The position numbers and the translations under genes are program-made. From NCBI GenBank assembly GCA_947176745.1, contig CAMWRV010000011.1, positions 1 to 56,658 on the forward strand: 56,658 nt of DNA, in the 5' to 3' direction. The notes under the pieces were generated by a model, which was not told the DNA's origin, did no database searches, and worked only from the letters and a program-made list of their open reading frames with translations. The stretch comes from an uncultured Muribaculaceae bacterium (GTDB lineage: Bacteria > Bacteroidota > Bacteroidia > Bacteroidales > Muribaculaceae). Shown piece by piece: positions 42,696-52,538 of this stretch. Each line of letters begins with the position of its first letter. Within the stretch, counting starts at the first letter, position 1.

Positions 42696-44063
42696 ATGGC
42701 CAATAATTCTCATAAAAAGCAGACTTTCTCGTCAAAAGCCGGGCTGATAGCCGCCACCGTCGGCTCCGCGGTCGGACTCGGAAACATCTGGCGGTTTCCC
42801 GCCGAGACTCAGGCCAACGGAGGAGCGGCCTTTCTGATTCTCTACATGGGCTGTGTGCTTCTGCTCGGCATACCGGTGATGCTCGCCGAGTTCTCAATAG
42901 GCCGGGCGGGCCACAGCGATGCCGTAGGCTGCCTCAGAAACCTTGGCGCGTCAAAAGGATGGCGCGGAGTCGGGGCACTCGCCGTGATCGCCTCATATCT
43001 GATTCTATGCTTCTATATGGTCGTGGCCGGATGGACATGGGAATACCTTTGGCAGTCGGTCACCGGCGAACTGTTCGAAGGAGCCGGAGGCGATATGAAA
43101 GCCGTATTCGCCGCCAGAATGAAAGAATACATATCGACAACATGGGAACCTCTGTGGGCCACATTCATCATGATCGCGGTCAACACCGGCATTCTCATAT
43201 GCGGTGTGCAGAAAGGAATCGAGCGGCTCTCAAACATCCTTATGCCTCTGCTCTTCCTGCTGCTCGCGGTCTTCTGCGTCAAGTCTCTGAGTCTGCCCGA
43301 GGCTGCCGCGGGCGTGAGCTTCTTTCTGCATCCGGACTGGAGCGTCGTCACGCCGGGCACGCTTCTCAACGCGTTGGGGCAGGCATTCTTCTCGCTGTCG
43401 CTCGGCATGGGCATTCTTGTGACCTACGCATCTTATTTCCCCAAAGACACGCGTCTGACCCGGACCGCCGTCACCGTATCGCTTCTCGACATGCTCGTGG
43501 CGGTCATGATGGGTCTCATAATCTTCCCGGCCGTAATGACTTTCGATCTGCAGGGAGAGGGCATAGCCGGGGCGACACTTGTGTTTGTCACGCTGCCCGA
43601 GGTGTTCATGCAGATGCCGGGCACGCGGATATGGTCGGTACTCTTCTTCCTGCTTCTCACGGTCGCCGCCCTGACCTCTACGATCTCGATAGCGGAGGTA
43701 TCGGTGGCATTCATCCGCGACAGGTTCGGGATGTCGCGCACAAAGGCCGTTCTCGCCGTGATGACGCCGCTTCTGCTGCTGAGTTCGGTATGCTCGCTGT
43801 CGCAGGGAATACTTTCCGGCGTAACAATCTACGGACGCAACATATTCGACTTCCTCGACACCCTGGCCACAAACATGATGCTGCCGCTCGTGTCGATCGG
43901 CCTGTGCGTATGGCTCGGATGGTTCGCGCCAAAAGGACTTCTGACCTCGCAGCTTTCGAACCACGGCACACTCCGGACATGGCTCATCGCCCCTGTCCGC
44001 TTCATAATCCGCTACATCGCCCCTCCCCTCATCCTCATCGTATTCATATGCGCGTTCCTCTGA
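42696..44063 (+). CDS. Sodium-dependent transporter of the SLC6 (NSS) family
   Basis: A 455-residue sodium-coupled amino-acid-type symporter. FSSKAGLIAATVGSAVGLGNIWRFPAETQANGGAAFLILYMGCV is the diagnostic first helix with the unwound sodium/substrate site, followed by LAEFSIGR. About eleven or twelve helices are seen. The ATG at 42696 has AAAAGGA a few bases upstream; an ATG at 42690 and a longer open frame (from 42606) are less likely because they overlap the promoter. The substrate is probably an amino acid, but cannot be named. Confidence 0.92.
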   Translation: MANNSHKKQTFSSKAGLIAATVGSAVGLGNIWRFPAETQANGGAAFLILYMGCVLLLGIPVMLAEFSIGRAGHSDAVGCLRNLGASKGWRGVGALAVIASYLILCFYMVVAGWTWEYLWQSVTGELFEGAGGDMKAVFAARMKEYISTTWEPLWATFIMIAVNTGILICGVQKGIERLSNILMPLLFLLLAVFCVKSLSLPEAAAGVSFFLHPDWSVVTPGTLLNALGQAFFSLSLGMGILVTYASYFPKDTRLTRTAVTVSLLDMLVAVMMGLIIFPAVMTFDLQGEGIAGATLVFVTLPEVFMQMPGTRIWSVLFFLLLTVAALTSTISIAEVSVAFIRDRFGMSRTKAVLAVMTPLLLLSSVCSLSQGILSGVTIYGRNIFDFLDTLATNMMLPLVSIGLCVWLGWFAPKGLLTSQLSNHGTLRTWLIAPVRFIIRYIAPPLILIVFICAFL

Positions 44064-44143
44064 CCCGCATCATATGCAAATGCCTTTTAGGGATATTATT
44101 GGAATATAAGGGATATTTTTGTTTTTGAGAACATTTCGGCACA

Positions 44144-44151
44144 TATTTTTG
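44144..44151 (+). promoter_or_regulatory. Possible -7 box of the exporter operon
   Basis: TATTTTTG at 44144-44151 fits TAnnTTTG, with TTTG at 44118-44121 about 22 bases upstream. The same octamer also occurs at 44114-44121, so the start site is uncertain. The TolC gene starts at 44228. Confidence 0.4.
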
Positions 44152-44227
44152 TATTCTGATTAAGGACAGAGGGGCGGAATTCCGCTCCGAAGTGACCGAT
44201 ATCCATATTGCCTTATCGCCGAAACTT

Positions 44228-45673
44228 ATGAAGAAAATATCATGCATGGCTCTGACGCTATGCTCCTTGGCCATCACTTTTCATTCTCATGCAGGCACAG
44301 TCAGTCTCGACTCGTGCAGAAACATGGCGTTGCGTGCCAGCAAATCCATCCGCATGGCCGACGAGGCCGTGAAGGGCGCGGGATATACCAGAAAGGCTGC
44401 CGCCGCCGCTTATCTGCCCGGAATCGACGCCGGCGCGACCTACATGTACAAGCAGCACAAGACAAGCCTGCTCAGCGAGGACGCCAAACTCCCCACCATG
44501 TTTTTCAACCCGCTTACGGGCAAGTATGACTACGACGTGCTACTCGGTCTCGACGGGCAGCCGGTTCTGAATCCCGAAACAGGCACTCCGATTCCGGAAG
44601 TCGTGGCCGTGATTCCCAAAGACGCGCTGACGTTCGACACCCGCAGCATCTTCGCCGGAGCGGTGACGCTGACCCAGCCCGTATTCATGGGCGGTCAGAT
44701 CAAGGCTCTCAACGACATAGCGCGTTACGCCGAGGAGGCTCTGGTAGCTACACGCAACAAGGTGTCGCAGGATGTGATCTACGGCGTAGACGAGGCTTAC
44801 TGGACTGTGGTATCGCTGCGGGCCAAACAGCGGCTCGCCGAAAGCTTCGTCAACCTTGTCGACACTCTTCACTATAATGTCAACGCCATGCTTGAGGAGG
44901 GGGTGGCCACACGCGCCGACCTTCTCACTGTAGATGTCAAGCTCAACGAGGCGAAGATCATGCGCACCAAGGTCGACAACGGACTTTCGCTCTCGCGCAT
45001 GGCTCTCGCCCAGGCATGCGGACTCCCGATCGACTCGGAGATGACTCTCGACGACGAAGAAGCCACCGGAATAGGCGACGACATGCCCGATTATGTCTAC
45101 AACATGGAGGATGTCTATGCGCGCCGTCAGGATCTCGAGGCCCTGCGCAAAGGCATAGGCATGCTGAAAGGTCAGGAAAAACTCGCGCTCGGCGACATGC
45201 TCCCGAAACTCGGCATCGTAGGAGCTTACGCGTTCTCGACACCCAACCTTGTCGACGGCTTCAGCCGCAGCATCAAGGGTGGATTCAGCATCGGCGCGAC
45301 TCTCACCATACCGATCTGGCACTGGGGCGCGAACTACAACAAATACCGCGCCGCCCGCTCGGCCACAAACGCACAGCGCATCCTGCTCGACGATCTTGAG
45401 GAGAAGGTGCAGCTTCAGGTGAATCAGGCTAAGTTCAAGTTTCAGGAGGCCTTTAGGACATACGACATGGCCAAGGCCAACATGACAAGCGCCGAGGAGA
45501 ACCTTCGCTGCGCCGAGGCCGGATTCAAGGAGGGCGTGCTGACTGCCAACGACGTGATTCTCGCCCAGACAGGATGGCTTCAGGCCAATTCGGAGAAGAT
45601 CGACGCCGAGATCGGCATACGCCTCTGCAGCGTCTACCTCTCGAAAGTGCTCGGCACACTTCACGCCGAATAA
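44228..45673 (+). CDS. TolC family outer-membrane efflux protein
   Basis: A 481-residue outer-membrane channel protein with a signal peptide (MKKISCMALTLCSLAITFHSHA; ATG 44228 chosen). It shows the two-fold TolC/OEP pattern of long helices with SLDSCRNMALRASKSIRMADEAVKGAGYTRKAAAAAYLPGIDAGATY near the N-terminus and LQVNQAKFKFQEAFRTYDMAKANMTSAEENLRCAEAGFKEGVLTANDVILAQ near the C-terminus. It is the first gene of an export operon with a membrane fusion protein and two ABC-2 permeases; the exported compound is unknown. Confidence 0.93.
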   Translation: MKKISCMALTLCSLAITFHSHAGTVSLDSCRNMALRASKSIRMADEAVKGAGYTRKAAAAAYLPGIDAGATYMYKQHKTSLLSEDAKLPTMFFNPLTGKYDYDVLLGLDGQPVLNPETGTPIPEVVAVIPKDALTFDTRSIFAGAVTLTQPVFMGGQIKALNDIARYAEEALVATRNKVSQDVIYGVDEAYWTVVSLRAKQRLAESFVNLVDTLHYNVNAMLEEGVATRADLLTVDVKLNEAKIMRTKVDNGLSLSRMALAQACGLPIDSEMTLDDEEATGIGDDMPDYVYNMEDVYARRQDLEALRKGIGMLKGQEKLALGDMLPKLGIVGAYAFSTPNLVDGFSRSIKGGFSIGATLTIPIWHWGANYNKYRAARSATNAQRILLDDLEEKVQLQVNQAKFKFQEAFRTYDMAKANMTSAEENLRCAEAGFKEGVLTANDVILAQTGWLQANSEKIDAEIGIRLCSVYLSKVLGTLHAE

Positions 45674-45698
45674 TCACATCTGCAAATCATAATCCACC

Positions 45699-46766
45699 AT
45701 GGAACAGAAAGATACATTCAACAACGCAAACGGCGGAGGCTATGCCCCGTCTCATTACGGCTCTGACGATCCGGAGGCTGTCTCGAAAAAAGACAAGGCT
45801 CTGATCCTGACCATCATCATCATCCTGCTCGTCATCGCGGCCCTGGCCGTGATAGGTTTCCTGTTCATCAAGCCCCAGCCCGACACGGTGCAGGGACAGG
45901 GTGACGCCACCGAGATCCGCATATCGGGCAAACTGCCCGGTCGCGTGCGCGACATATATGTAGAGGAGGGACAGCGCGTACATGCCGGCGACACGCTCGT
46001 ACACATAGTCAGCACTCTTGTCGACGCGCAGTATGACCAGGCAGAAGCCATGGAACAGGCGGCACAGGCCGCCAACGCCAAGGTCGACGCCGGCGCGCGG
46101 GTGCAGATAATCCGCTCGGCAGAGGATGTCTGGAAACAGGCACAGGCCGCGACCGAAATCGCCCGCAAGACATATGAGCGCATGGAGGCTCTCTTCCAGA
46201 AGGGTGTGGTCAGCGCGCAGAAACGCGACGAGGCCAAGGCCGCGTATGATGTGGCGAAGTCGGGCGAGTCTGCCGCGCGCAACGCCTGGGAACTGACAAA
46301 ATCGGGTGCGCAGAAGGAAGACAAAGAGGCATCGTCGGCAATGGTTAAAGTGGCCAAGGCCGGAGTCAGCAAGGCCAACGCACTGCTTGAGGACCAGTAT
46401 CTCACCGCTCCGTTCGACGGCGAGGTGACTGTGATCTACCCCCACGTCAGCGAACTCGTGGCCACCGGCGCTCCGATCATGACGCTGCAGAAAGATGACC
46501 ACTGGGCGGTATTCAACGTGCGCGAGACTCTGCTCAAGGATATCGAGGTGGGTTCGAAGCTCAAAGTGAGAATACCGGCGCTCGACAAGGACACGGTGAT
46601 GGAGGTGTTCTATATCAAGGATCTCGGCACATACGCCAACTGGCAGGCCACAAAGGCCACCGGCGACTATGACGCACGCACATTCCAGATCAAGGCACGT
46701 CCGGCCTCGCCCGTGAAGAATTTCCGTCCCGGCATGTCGGTGATATATCTCGGTGTCGAGAAGTAA
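45699..46766 (+). CDS. HlyD/EmrA-type membrane fusion protein
   Basis: A 355-residue periplasmic adaptor that should link inner-membrane permeases to the TolC channel. It has one N-terminal membrane helix (about 34-56), a biotinyl-lipoyl half-domain (ISGKLPGRVRDIYVEEGQRVHAGDTLVHI), a long coiled-coil hairpin (about 108-225), the second half (YLTAPFDGEVTVIYPHVSELVATGAPIMTL) and a beta-barrel. It is 25 bases after the TolC gene and three bases before the first permease gene. Confidence 0.93.
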   Translation: MEQKDTFNNANGGGYAPSHYGSDDPEAVSKKDKALILTIIIILLVIAALAVIGFLFIKPQPDTVQGQGDATEIRISGKLPGRVRDIYVEEGQRVHAGDTLVHIVSTLVDAQYDQAEAMEQAAQAANAKVDAGARVQIIRSAEDVWKQAQAATEIARKTYERMEALFQKGVVSAQKRDEAKAAYDVAKSGESAARNAWELTKSGAQKEDKEASSAMVKVAKAGVSKANALLEDQYLTAPFDGEVTVIYPHVSELVATGAPIMTLQKDDHWAVFNVRETLLKDIEVGSKLKVRIPALDKDTVMEVFYIKDLGTYANWQATKATGDYDARTFQIKARPASPVKNFRPGMSVIYLGVEK

Positions 46767-46769
46767 CCC

Positions 46770-47960
46770 ATGATCATGAACAAGGAGTCAGCTACATTGA
46801 AGACCGGAGCCCGGGCCATAATGGTCCGCTCGTTGGTGCAGATCGTGCGCCGTCCGCTTCTGTGGATTGCCATGATCGGGCTGCCGCTCTTCATGTTCCT
46901 GTTCGTCACGTCGATGTTCGAGAAGGGTCTGCCCACGCGGATTCCGGCGGCGATAGTCGACCGCGACGGCACTTCGCTGTCGCGACAGATCACGCAGACT
47001 CTCGGCGGGATGCAGATGGTTGATCTCAAAGAGACACCGCAGTCGTACACCGAGGCTCGCCACGCCATGCAGGAAGGCCGCATCTACGGCTTCTTCCTGA
47101 TACCCGAGAATTTCGAGGCAGACCTGCTTTCGGGCCGCTCTCCCGAGATATCGTTCTACACCAACATGGTTTATTTCGTGCCCGGCTCGCTGCTGTTCAA
47201 GACATTCAAGGCTACTGCGGTCTACACGAAGGCCGGAGTCGCCGTGTCGGTAGCGCAGTCGGCCGGACAGAATCCGGAGACAGCCGCCCCTCTGCTGCAG
47301 CCGATCAATATCGCCGCCCGGCCCATAGGAAACCCACAGTTGAACTACGGCATTTATCTGGCCAACTCGTTCATTCCCGCGGTGCTGCAGCTTATGATAA
47401 TGCTCGTGACGGTCTTCTCGCTCGGACAGGAGATAAAACGCCACACATCGACGCGACTGCTGCGCATGGCACGCGGGTCGATATTCCGCGCTGTCTATTC
47501 GAAACTGCTGCCGCAGACGGTGATATGGTGGGTGATGGCCGTGTTCATGGTGTCGTGGCTCTATAAATACAACCACTTCACCATGCAGGGGTCATGGGGA
47601 TGGATGATCCTGTCGGAACTCCTGTTCGTGATGGCGGCGCAGAGCTTCGCGCTGTTCGTGTTCGGACTGCTGCCCAACCTGCGCCTGTCGCTGTCGGTGT
47701 GCGCGCTGACGGGCATACTCAGTTTCTCGATCGCCGCATTCTCGTTTCCGGAGGAGAGCATGTATCCTGCCATGAGCATTTTCAGCTGGCTCATGCCAGT
47801 GCGCTACAACTTCCTGATTTACGCAGACCAGGCCCTCAACGGACGCGACATATTCTATTCGCGCATATGGTATGTGGCCTATATCGCCTATATCGTTCTG
47901 CCAGTCACCGTGATGTGGCGGATAAAGAGGTTCATGGCAAAACCCGTTTACGCACCTTGA
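46770..47960 (+). CDS. ABC-2 type transporter permease
   Basis: A 396-residue membrane protein of the ABC-2/YhhJ-YbhR type: a first helix at about 29-50 (PLLWIAMIGLPLFMFLFVTSMF), a large periplasmic domain (about 55-190, with PAAIVDRDGTSLSRQITQTL), then five helices. The start may also be the ATG at 46776. It is followed two bases later by a second permease of the same kind. No ATP-binding subunit is encoded next to the pair, so an ATPase encoded elsewhere would be needed for ATP-driven export. Confidence 0.88.
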   Translation: MIMNKESATLKTGARAIMVRSLVQIVRRPLLWIAMIGLPLFMFLFVTSMFEKGLPTRIPAAIVDRDGTSLSRQITQTLGGMQMVDLKETPQSYTEARHAMQEGRIYGFFLIPENFEADLLSGRSPEISFYTNMVYFVPGSLLFKTFKATAVYTKAGVAVSVAQSAGQNPETAAPLLQPINIAARPIGNPQLNYGIYLANSFIPAVLQLMIMLVTVFSLGQEIKRHTSTRLLRMARGSIFRAVYSKLLPQTVIWWVMAVFMVSWLYKYNHFTMQGSWGWMILSELLFVMAAQSFALFVFGLLPNLRLSLSVCALTGILSFSIAAFSFPEESMYPAMSIFSWLMPVRYNFLIYADQALNGRDIFYSRIWYVAYIAYIVLPVTVMWRIKRFMAKPVYAP

Positions 47961-47962
47961 CA

Positions 47963-49189
47963 ATGAAAAGAATCAGAGAGTTTTTCGCAGGAATATTCAG
48001 GGTCTACTGCCGCGAGTTCAAGCTCGTGCTGAAGGATCCGGGCATAATTCTGTTCATAACGTTCCTGCCGCTGGCCTACCCGGTGATATATTCGCTCATC
48101 TACAATCCGGAGCTTGTGAAAGATGTGCCGATGGTAGTGGTCGACAACGACCGCTCCCCTCTCAGCCGTCAGCTTGTGCGCGAGATCGACGCATGCGACC
48201 AGGCCCGCGTCATTGGCTATGCCGCAGATCTTCCTGAAGCCCGCCGGGCGATGGACAGTCACAAGTGCTTCGCAATTCTTGAGATACCCGGCGGTTTCGG
48301 GCGGAAGATCGGACGTTCGGAGTCGGCGTCGGCCGCTATGTATTGCGACATGTCGCTGCTGCTGCGATACCGGGGATTCCTCGTGGCGGCGACTGAAGTC
48401 ATGCAGGCAATGGGAGGCGAGCTGTCGACCGAGAAGCTCAACCTTGTCGCCCCGCTCGCCGAGACTATCGTGACCGAAGACCTGCTGCCGATCGAAAACA
48501 TCTCTATGGGCAACATCCGCAACGGATTCGACTCGTTCATCATGCCCGGAGTGCTGATACTCATCCTCCACCAGTGCATCGTGCTCGCTTTGGGCATGGC
48601 CGGAGGAGCGCGCCGGGAGAAGGCTTCGGCCATAGGCTACAACCCTCACAACAACGCCCGCTACATACCGGCCACCATGATCGGCCAGATGCTCTGCTAC
48701 TCGACTCTGCTCGCGCTTCCGGCTCTCTACATGATCCACTACGTGCCGCTCATGTTCCGCTTCCCGATGGAGGGCAATCTTCTTGAGGAGATGGCGTTCC
48801 TTATGCCAATGCTGGCGGCATGTTTCGGCATCGGCTTCGTGCTCCAGGCCTTCACCACCGAACGCGAGTCGGTGTTTGTGAGCTGGGTCGTCACTTCGCT
48901 GATATTCCTGCTGCTGTCAGGTCTGATCTGGCCGCGCTATGACATGTATGGCGTCTGGAAGGCGATGTCAGACATTTGTCCGGCCACGTGGGCCGTCGAA
49001 GGCTTCGTGAAGATGAACGCCAACGGCGCCGCTCTCTGGCAGGTGCGCCACGAGTATCTGATGCTCTGGCTCAACGCCGCAGGATGGCTCGCCGCAGGAT
49101 ACTGCGCCCAGCGATGGTGTGTGCTCCCTTCGATATACGGAAAATCACGAAAGTCCGTTGATAAGGAAGTACTGCCGACCAGATCATGA
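47963..49189 (+). CDS. ABC-2 type transporter permease
   Basis: A 408-residue permease related to the one just upstream. It has a first helix (about 26-46, IILFITFLPLAYPVIYSLIYN), a periplasmic domain with VPMVVVDNDRSPLSRQLVREI, and a C-terminal membrane half. The frame is open back to 47594, but that part overlaps the first permease; ATG 47963, two bases after its stop, is the natural start. The two probably form a heterodimer. The acyltransferase gene overlaps its stop (49186-49189). Confidence 0.88.
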   Translation: MKRIREFFAGIFRVYCREFKLVLKDPGIILFITFLPLAYPVIYSLIYNPELVKDVPMVVVDNDRSPLSRQLVREIDACDQARVIGYAADLPEARRAMDSHKCFAILEIPGGFGRKIGRSESASAAMYCDMSLLLRYRGFLVAATEVMQAMGGELSTEKLNLVAPLAETIVTEDLLPIENISMGNIRNGFDSFIMPGVLILILHQCIVLALGMAGGARREKASAIGYNPHNNARYIPATMIGQMLCYSTLLALPALYMIHYVPLMFRFPMEGNLLEEMAFLMPMLAACFGIGFVLQAFTTERESVFVSWVVTSLIFLLLSGLIWPRYDMYGVWKAMSDICPATWAVEGFVKMNANGAALWQVRHEYLMLWLNAAGWLAAGYCAQRWCVLPSIYGKSRKSVDKEVLPTRS

Positions 49190-50121
49190 AGCTTTCAGAA
49201 AAGATACTGTACCGTCTTACATATGCGCTGCTGAGGGGAATGTCGCTGATTCCGCAGCGACTGCTGTATGCCTTCTCCGACTTCGTGTCGATGCTGCTGC
49301 ACAGTGTGATACGCTACCGCCGCAGGGTAGTCGAGGATAATCTGTCGTCTTCTTTCCCCGAGAAGAGCCGGGAGGAGATCAGGAGCATTGCCCGCGGATT
49401 CTACCGATTTCTCACCGACTATGCGTTCGAGACCGTCAAACTGCTCGACATGAGCGGGGCAGAGATGTGCCGGAGACTGCGCGTGGAAAATCCTGAAGCA
49501 GTCGACACGGCTGTGGCGCAGGGCCGGAGTGTCACCCTTCTGCTCGGGCACTACTGCAACTGGGAGTGGGTCAGCTCGCTTCCGCTGCGGTTCGCTCCTG
49601 ACACCACGTGCGCGCAGGTCTACCACCATCTGCATTCGCGCGTCATGGACCGCATCTTCATGAAGATCCGCACCCGGTTCGGGGCCAACAACATCGAGAT
49701 GGCCGACATAATGCGAAGCCTGATCGGATGGAAGAAGGAGGGTCGGCCGTCGGTGACAGGATTCATAGCCGACCAGGCTCCCTGGCTCGACGTGCATCTC
49801 TTCGTCGATTTCCTAAACCACGACACCGGTGTCTACACCGGACCGGAACGCATAGCGCGGTTTCTTGATTCCGAGGTGCTTTTCTGCCACATGTCGCGTC
49901 CGCGCCGGGGAGAATACGCGCTGAGATTCGTCAACATCACCTCGCAGCCGAAGAAAGAGGAGACTTTCTCGATTACCCGCCGCTATTTCGAGCTTCTCGA
50001 AGCCAATATCCGCGAGGCTCCGCAATACTGGCTCTGGAGTCACCGCCGCTGGAAACGAAGCCGTGCAGACTTCATGGAGTATTGGGGCGACCAGGCCGAA
50101 AGCCGCCTGTCGCGGCTCTGA
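49186..50121 (+). CDS. LpxL/HtrB-type lysophospholipid or lipid A acyltransferase
   Basis: A 311-residue membrane-associated acyltransferase. LLGHYCNWEW provides the HX4E motif (His122, Glu127) used by the LpxL/LpxM family to transfer an acyl chain to lipid A or a related lipid. FIADQAPWLDVHLFVDFLNHDTGVYTGPERIARF is the second conserved block. It overlaps the second ABC-2 permease gene by four bases (ATGA), so it is translated with the exporter genes. Whether it acts on lipid A or another lipid is not clear. Confidence 0.85.
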   Translation: MKLSEKILYRLTYALLRGMSLIPQRLLYAFSDFVSMLLHSVIRYRRRVVEDNLSSSFPEKSREEIRSIARGFYRFLTDYAFETVKLLDMSGAEMCRRLRVENPEAVDTAVAQGRSVTLLLGHYCNWEWVSSLPLRFAPDTTCAQVYHHLHSRVMDRIFMKIRTRFGANNIEMADIMRSLIGWKKEGRPSVTGFIADQAPWLDVHLFVDFLNHDTGVYTGPERIARFLDSEVLFCHMSRPRRGEYALRFVNITSQPKKEETFSITRRYFELLEANIREAPQYWLWSHRRWKRSRADFMEYWGDQAESRLSRL

Positions 50122-50169
50122 CAGCGCACCCCGTAACAGCACGTTTTAGGATTTTTCGCCGACATTGAT

Positions 50170-50213
50170 TAACTTTGCACTTCGAACAGGCTCCGGCGTC
50201 ATCGCGACGCCGG
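50170..50213 (+). promoter_or_regulatory. Promoter and leader hairpin of the MsbA-like gene
   Basis: TAACTTTG at 50170-50177 fits the -7 consensus. About 15 bases downstream CCGGCGTC (50193-50200) and GACGCCGG (50206-50213) form a perfect 8-bp stem in the leader of the gene at 50233. Confidence 0.5.
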
Positions 50214-50232
50214 CCCACACAAGCATTTACTT

Positions 50233-52071
50233 ATGAAAGAACTCATCTCTTTCCTGAAACGATACGCCTCTCCCTACAAGCGCGATATCGCGCTCAGCAT
50301 ACTCTTCAACCTTCTCACGGCGTTCTTCACGCTCTTCTCGTTCGCGTTCATCATCCCGATTCTGCAGATGCTGTTCGGACTCAGCGACACGCAATACACA
50401 CACATGGCATGGGGCGACGCTTCGGCCAAGGATGTGGTGATCAACAATTTCTACGCCTTCATGGGCGACATGATCGAGAGCCGCGGAGCTTCGTTCACGC
50501 TCGCCATGCTCGGCATAACGCTCGTCGTGACGTGTCTGCTCAAGGTCATGACCGCCTACCTCAGCGAGTTCTTCACGATCCCGCTCCAGAACGGCGTCGT
50601 GCGCGACATTCGCCGCGAGATGTACGACAAGATCGTGTCGCTGCCGATCGGATTCTTCACCTCAGAGCGCAAGGGCGACATAATGGCCCGTCTGTCGGGC
50701 GACGTGCAGGAGGTGCAGAACTCGGTGATGGCCAGCCTCTTCTCGCTTGTCAAATACCCCATAATGATCATAGCCTGCCTCGGCATGATGATCGTGATCA
50801 GCTGGAAGCTCACCATCTTCGTCTTTATCATGCTTCCCTTCATGGGAGGCATAATGGGAGCCGTGGGCAAGAAGCTGAAGGCCAAGTCGCTCGCCTCGCA
50901 GAACAAATGGGGCGAAATCCTCTCCAACGCAGAGGAGACCATCGGCGGCCTTCGCGTCATCAAGGCGTTCAACGCCGAGAAGATGATGGAACGCCGCTTC
51001 GCACGCCAGACACAGGACTTCTACCGCATCAACAACAGTGTGAGCCGCCGCACCGCGCTCGCCCACCCCATGAGCGAGTTTCTCGGCACCACGGCGGTGG
51101 CGATAATCCTCTGGTTCGGAGGCAGCCTTATCCTCTCGAACACTTCCGACATCGACGGCCCGACGTTCATCTACTACATGGTGATGTTCTACAGCATGAT
51201 CAATCCCGCCAAGGATCTCTCGAAGACTTCATACACTGTCCGCAAGGGCATGGCCGCCAAGGAACGAATCGACAAGATCCTCAACGCGGTCAACCCTATA
51301 GCCGATCCCGACAAGCCCGCTGATCTCCCGGCCGCGCAGTCGGGCAAAAGCGGAGTCACGCTGCGCAACGTCACTTTCGGATACACCGGCGACCGCGACG
51401 TGCTTCGCGACATATCGCTTCAGGTCAATCCGGGCGAGACGGTGGCGATCGTCGGCCAGTCGGGCTCGGGCAAGTCGACGCTCGTCGATCTGATTCCCCG
51501 CTTCTGGGATGTCGAGCAGGGCGAGATTCTTGTAGACGGCGTCAACGTGAAGGATCTCCGCGTCAAGGAGCTCCGGTCGCTCATGGGCAATGTCAACCAG
51601 GAGGCGATCCTCTTCAACGACACAATATTCAACAACATCGCATTTGGCGTCGAGGACGCCACGATGGAGCGCGTGGCCGAGGCCGCAAGAATCGCCAACG
51701 CCCACAACTTCATAATGGAGACCGAACATGGCTACGACACCGTGATCGGCGACCGAGGATGCCGACTCTCGGGCGGACAGCGGCAGCGCATCAGCATAGC
51801 CCGCGCCATTCTGAAAGACCCCGCGATACTGATCCTCGACGAGGCCACCTCGGCTCTCGACACCGAGAGCGAGCGTCTCGTGCAGGAAGCACTCGAGAAA
51901 CTGATGAAAGACCGCACCACCATCGTGATAGCCCACCGGCTGTCGACCATCGTCAATGCCGACAGGATCTGTGTGCTTCACGAAGGGGAGATAGCCGAGA
52001 CAGGCACGCACGACGAACTGCTCGCCCGCAACGGCATATACAAGAAACTCGTTGACATGCAGCAGGTGTGA
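50233..52071 (+). CDS. MsbA-like ABC transporter, fused membrane and ATPase domains
   Basis: A 612-residue half-size ABC exporter. The membrane domain (about 1-320) has six helices and the GFFTSERKGDIMARLSGDVQEVQ stretch typical of MsbA/lipid exporters. The ATPase domain has Walker A GQSGSGKST (about 406-414), signature LSGGQ (513-517), Walker B ILILDEATSAL and the H-loop IVIAHRL. As a homodimer it would flip lipid A core or a related lipid, which agrees with the LpxL-type gene upstream, though drug export is not excluded. Confidence 0.9.
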   Translation: MKELISFLKRYASPYKRDIALSILFNLLTAFFTLFSFAFIIPILQMLFGLSDTQYTHMAWGDASAKDVVINNFYAFMGDMIESRGASFTLAMLGITLVVTCLLKVMTAYLSEFFTIPLQNGVVRDIRREMYDKIVSLPIGFFTSERKGDIMARLSGDVQEVQNSVMASLFSLVKYPIMIIACLGMMIVISWKLTIFVFIMLPFMGGIMGAVGKKLKAKSLASQNKWGEILSNAEETIGGLRVIKAFNAEKMMERRFARQTQDFYRINNSVSRRTALAHPMSEFLGTTAVAIILWFGGSLILSNTSDIDGPTFIYYMVMFYSMINPAKDLSKTSYTVRKGMAAKERIDKILNAVNPIADPDKPADLPAAQSGKSGVTLRNVTFGYTGDRDVLRDISLQVNPGETVAIVGQSGSGKSTLVDLIPRFWDVEQGEILVDGVNVKDLRVKELRSLMGNVNQEAILFNDTIFNNIAFGVEDATMERVAEAARIANAHNFIMETEHGYDTVIGDRGCRLSGGQRQRISIARAILKDPAILILDEATSALDTESERLVQEALEKLMKDRTTIVIAHRLSTIVNADRICVLHEGEIAETGTHDELLARNGIYKKLVDMQQV

Positions 52072-52124
52072 CGCATTGTCCGCGCCGCACATCTGATTCA
52101 TCCCCGACCAAACAAATCCGGATC

Positions 52125-52538
52125 ATGGAAGAAGAAAATAAAAACAGACCCGACATCGACAAGGAGTGGGCCGACAGGCTCGGAATGGATTTCGATCCCG
52201 AACTTACTGAAAAAGCGTCAAAAACGCCCAGACCCGACGAACTACCTCCGGTCTACGTCATGCCGGAGGGCACGACGATACCGCCCCGCGTTCCGCAGGA
52301 ACCGATGCCGCCCACTTATCTTGTGTGGGCCATCGTGGCCACGATATGCTGCTGTCTGCCGGCCGGCGTGGCGGCGATAGTGTTCAGCTCGCAGGTAAGC
52401 TCGCGTTATTACGCCCGCGACTACGAGGGGGCACGCCGCGCCTCGCGTCAGGCCGAGATCTGGATCATCGTCTCGATCGTGGCCGGAGTGATTGTCAACG
52501 CACTCTACATGCCGCTCTCGCTCCTGATGCCGCAGTGA
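52125..52538 (+). CDS. CD225/dispanin family membrane protein
   Basis: A 137-residue protein with an acidic cytoplasmic N-terminus and two membrane helices in the CD225 arrangement: PPTYLVWAIVATICCCLPAGVAAIVFSSQV, then YYARDYEGARRASRQAEIWIIVSIVAGVIV. The ATG at 52125 is chosen because the open frame upstream overlaps the MsbA-like gene. The function of bacterial members is unknown. The next gene starts at a GTG that overlaps its stop, so the two are translated together. Confidence 0.85.
   Translation: MEEENKNRPDIDKEWADRLGMDFDPELTEKASKTPRPDELPPVYVMPEGTTIPPRVPQEPMPPTYLVWAIVATICCCLPAGVAAIVFSSQVSSRYYARDYEGARRASRQAEIWIIVSIVAGVIVNALYMPLSLLMPQ

Noticed and set aside
52325..52534. Upstream extension of the DUF2752 gene
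   Set aside because: The stretch is CD225 coding sequence read out of frame; GTG 52535 overlapping the CD225 stop starts the conserved membrane protein.
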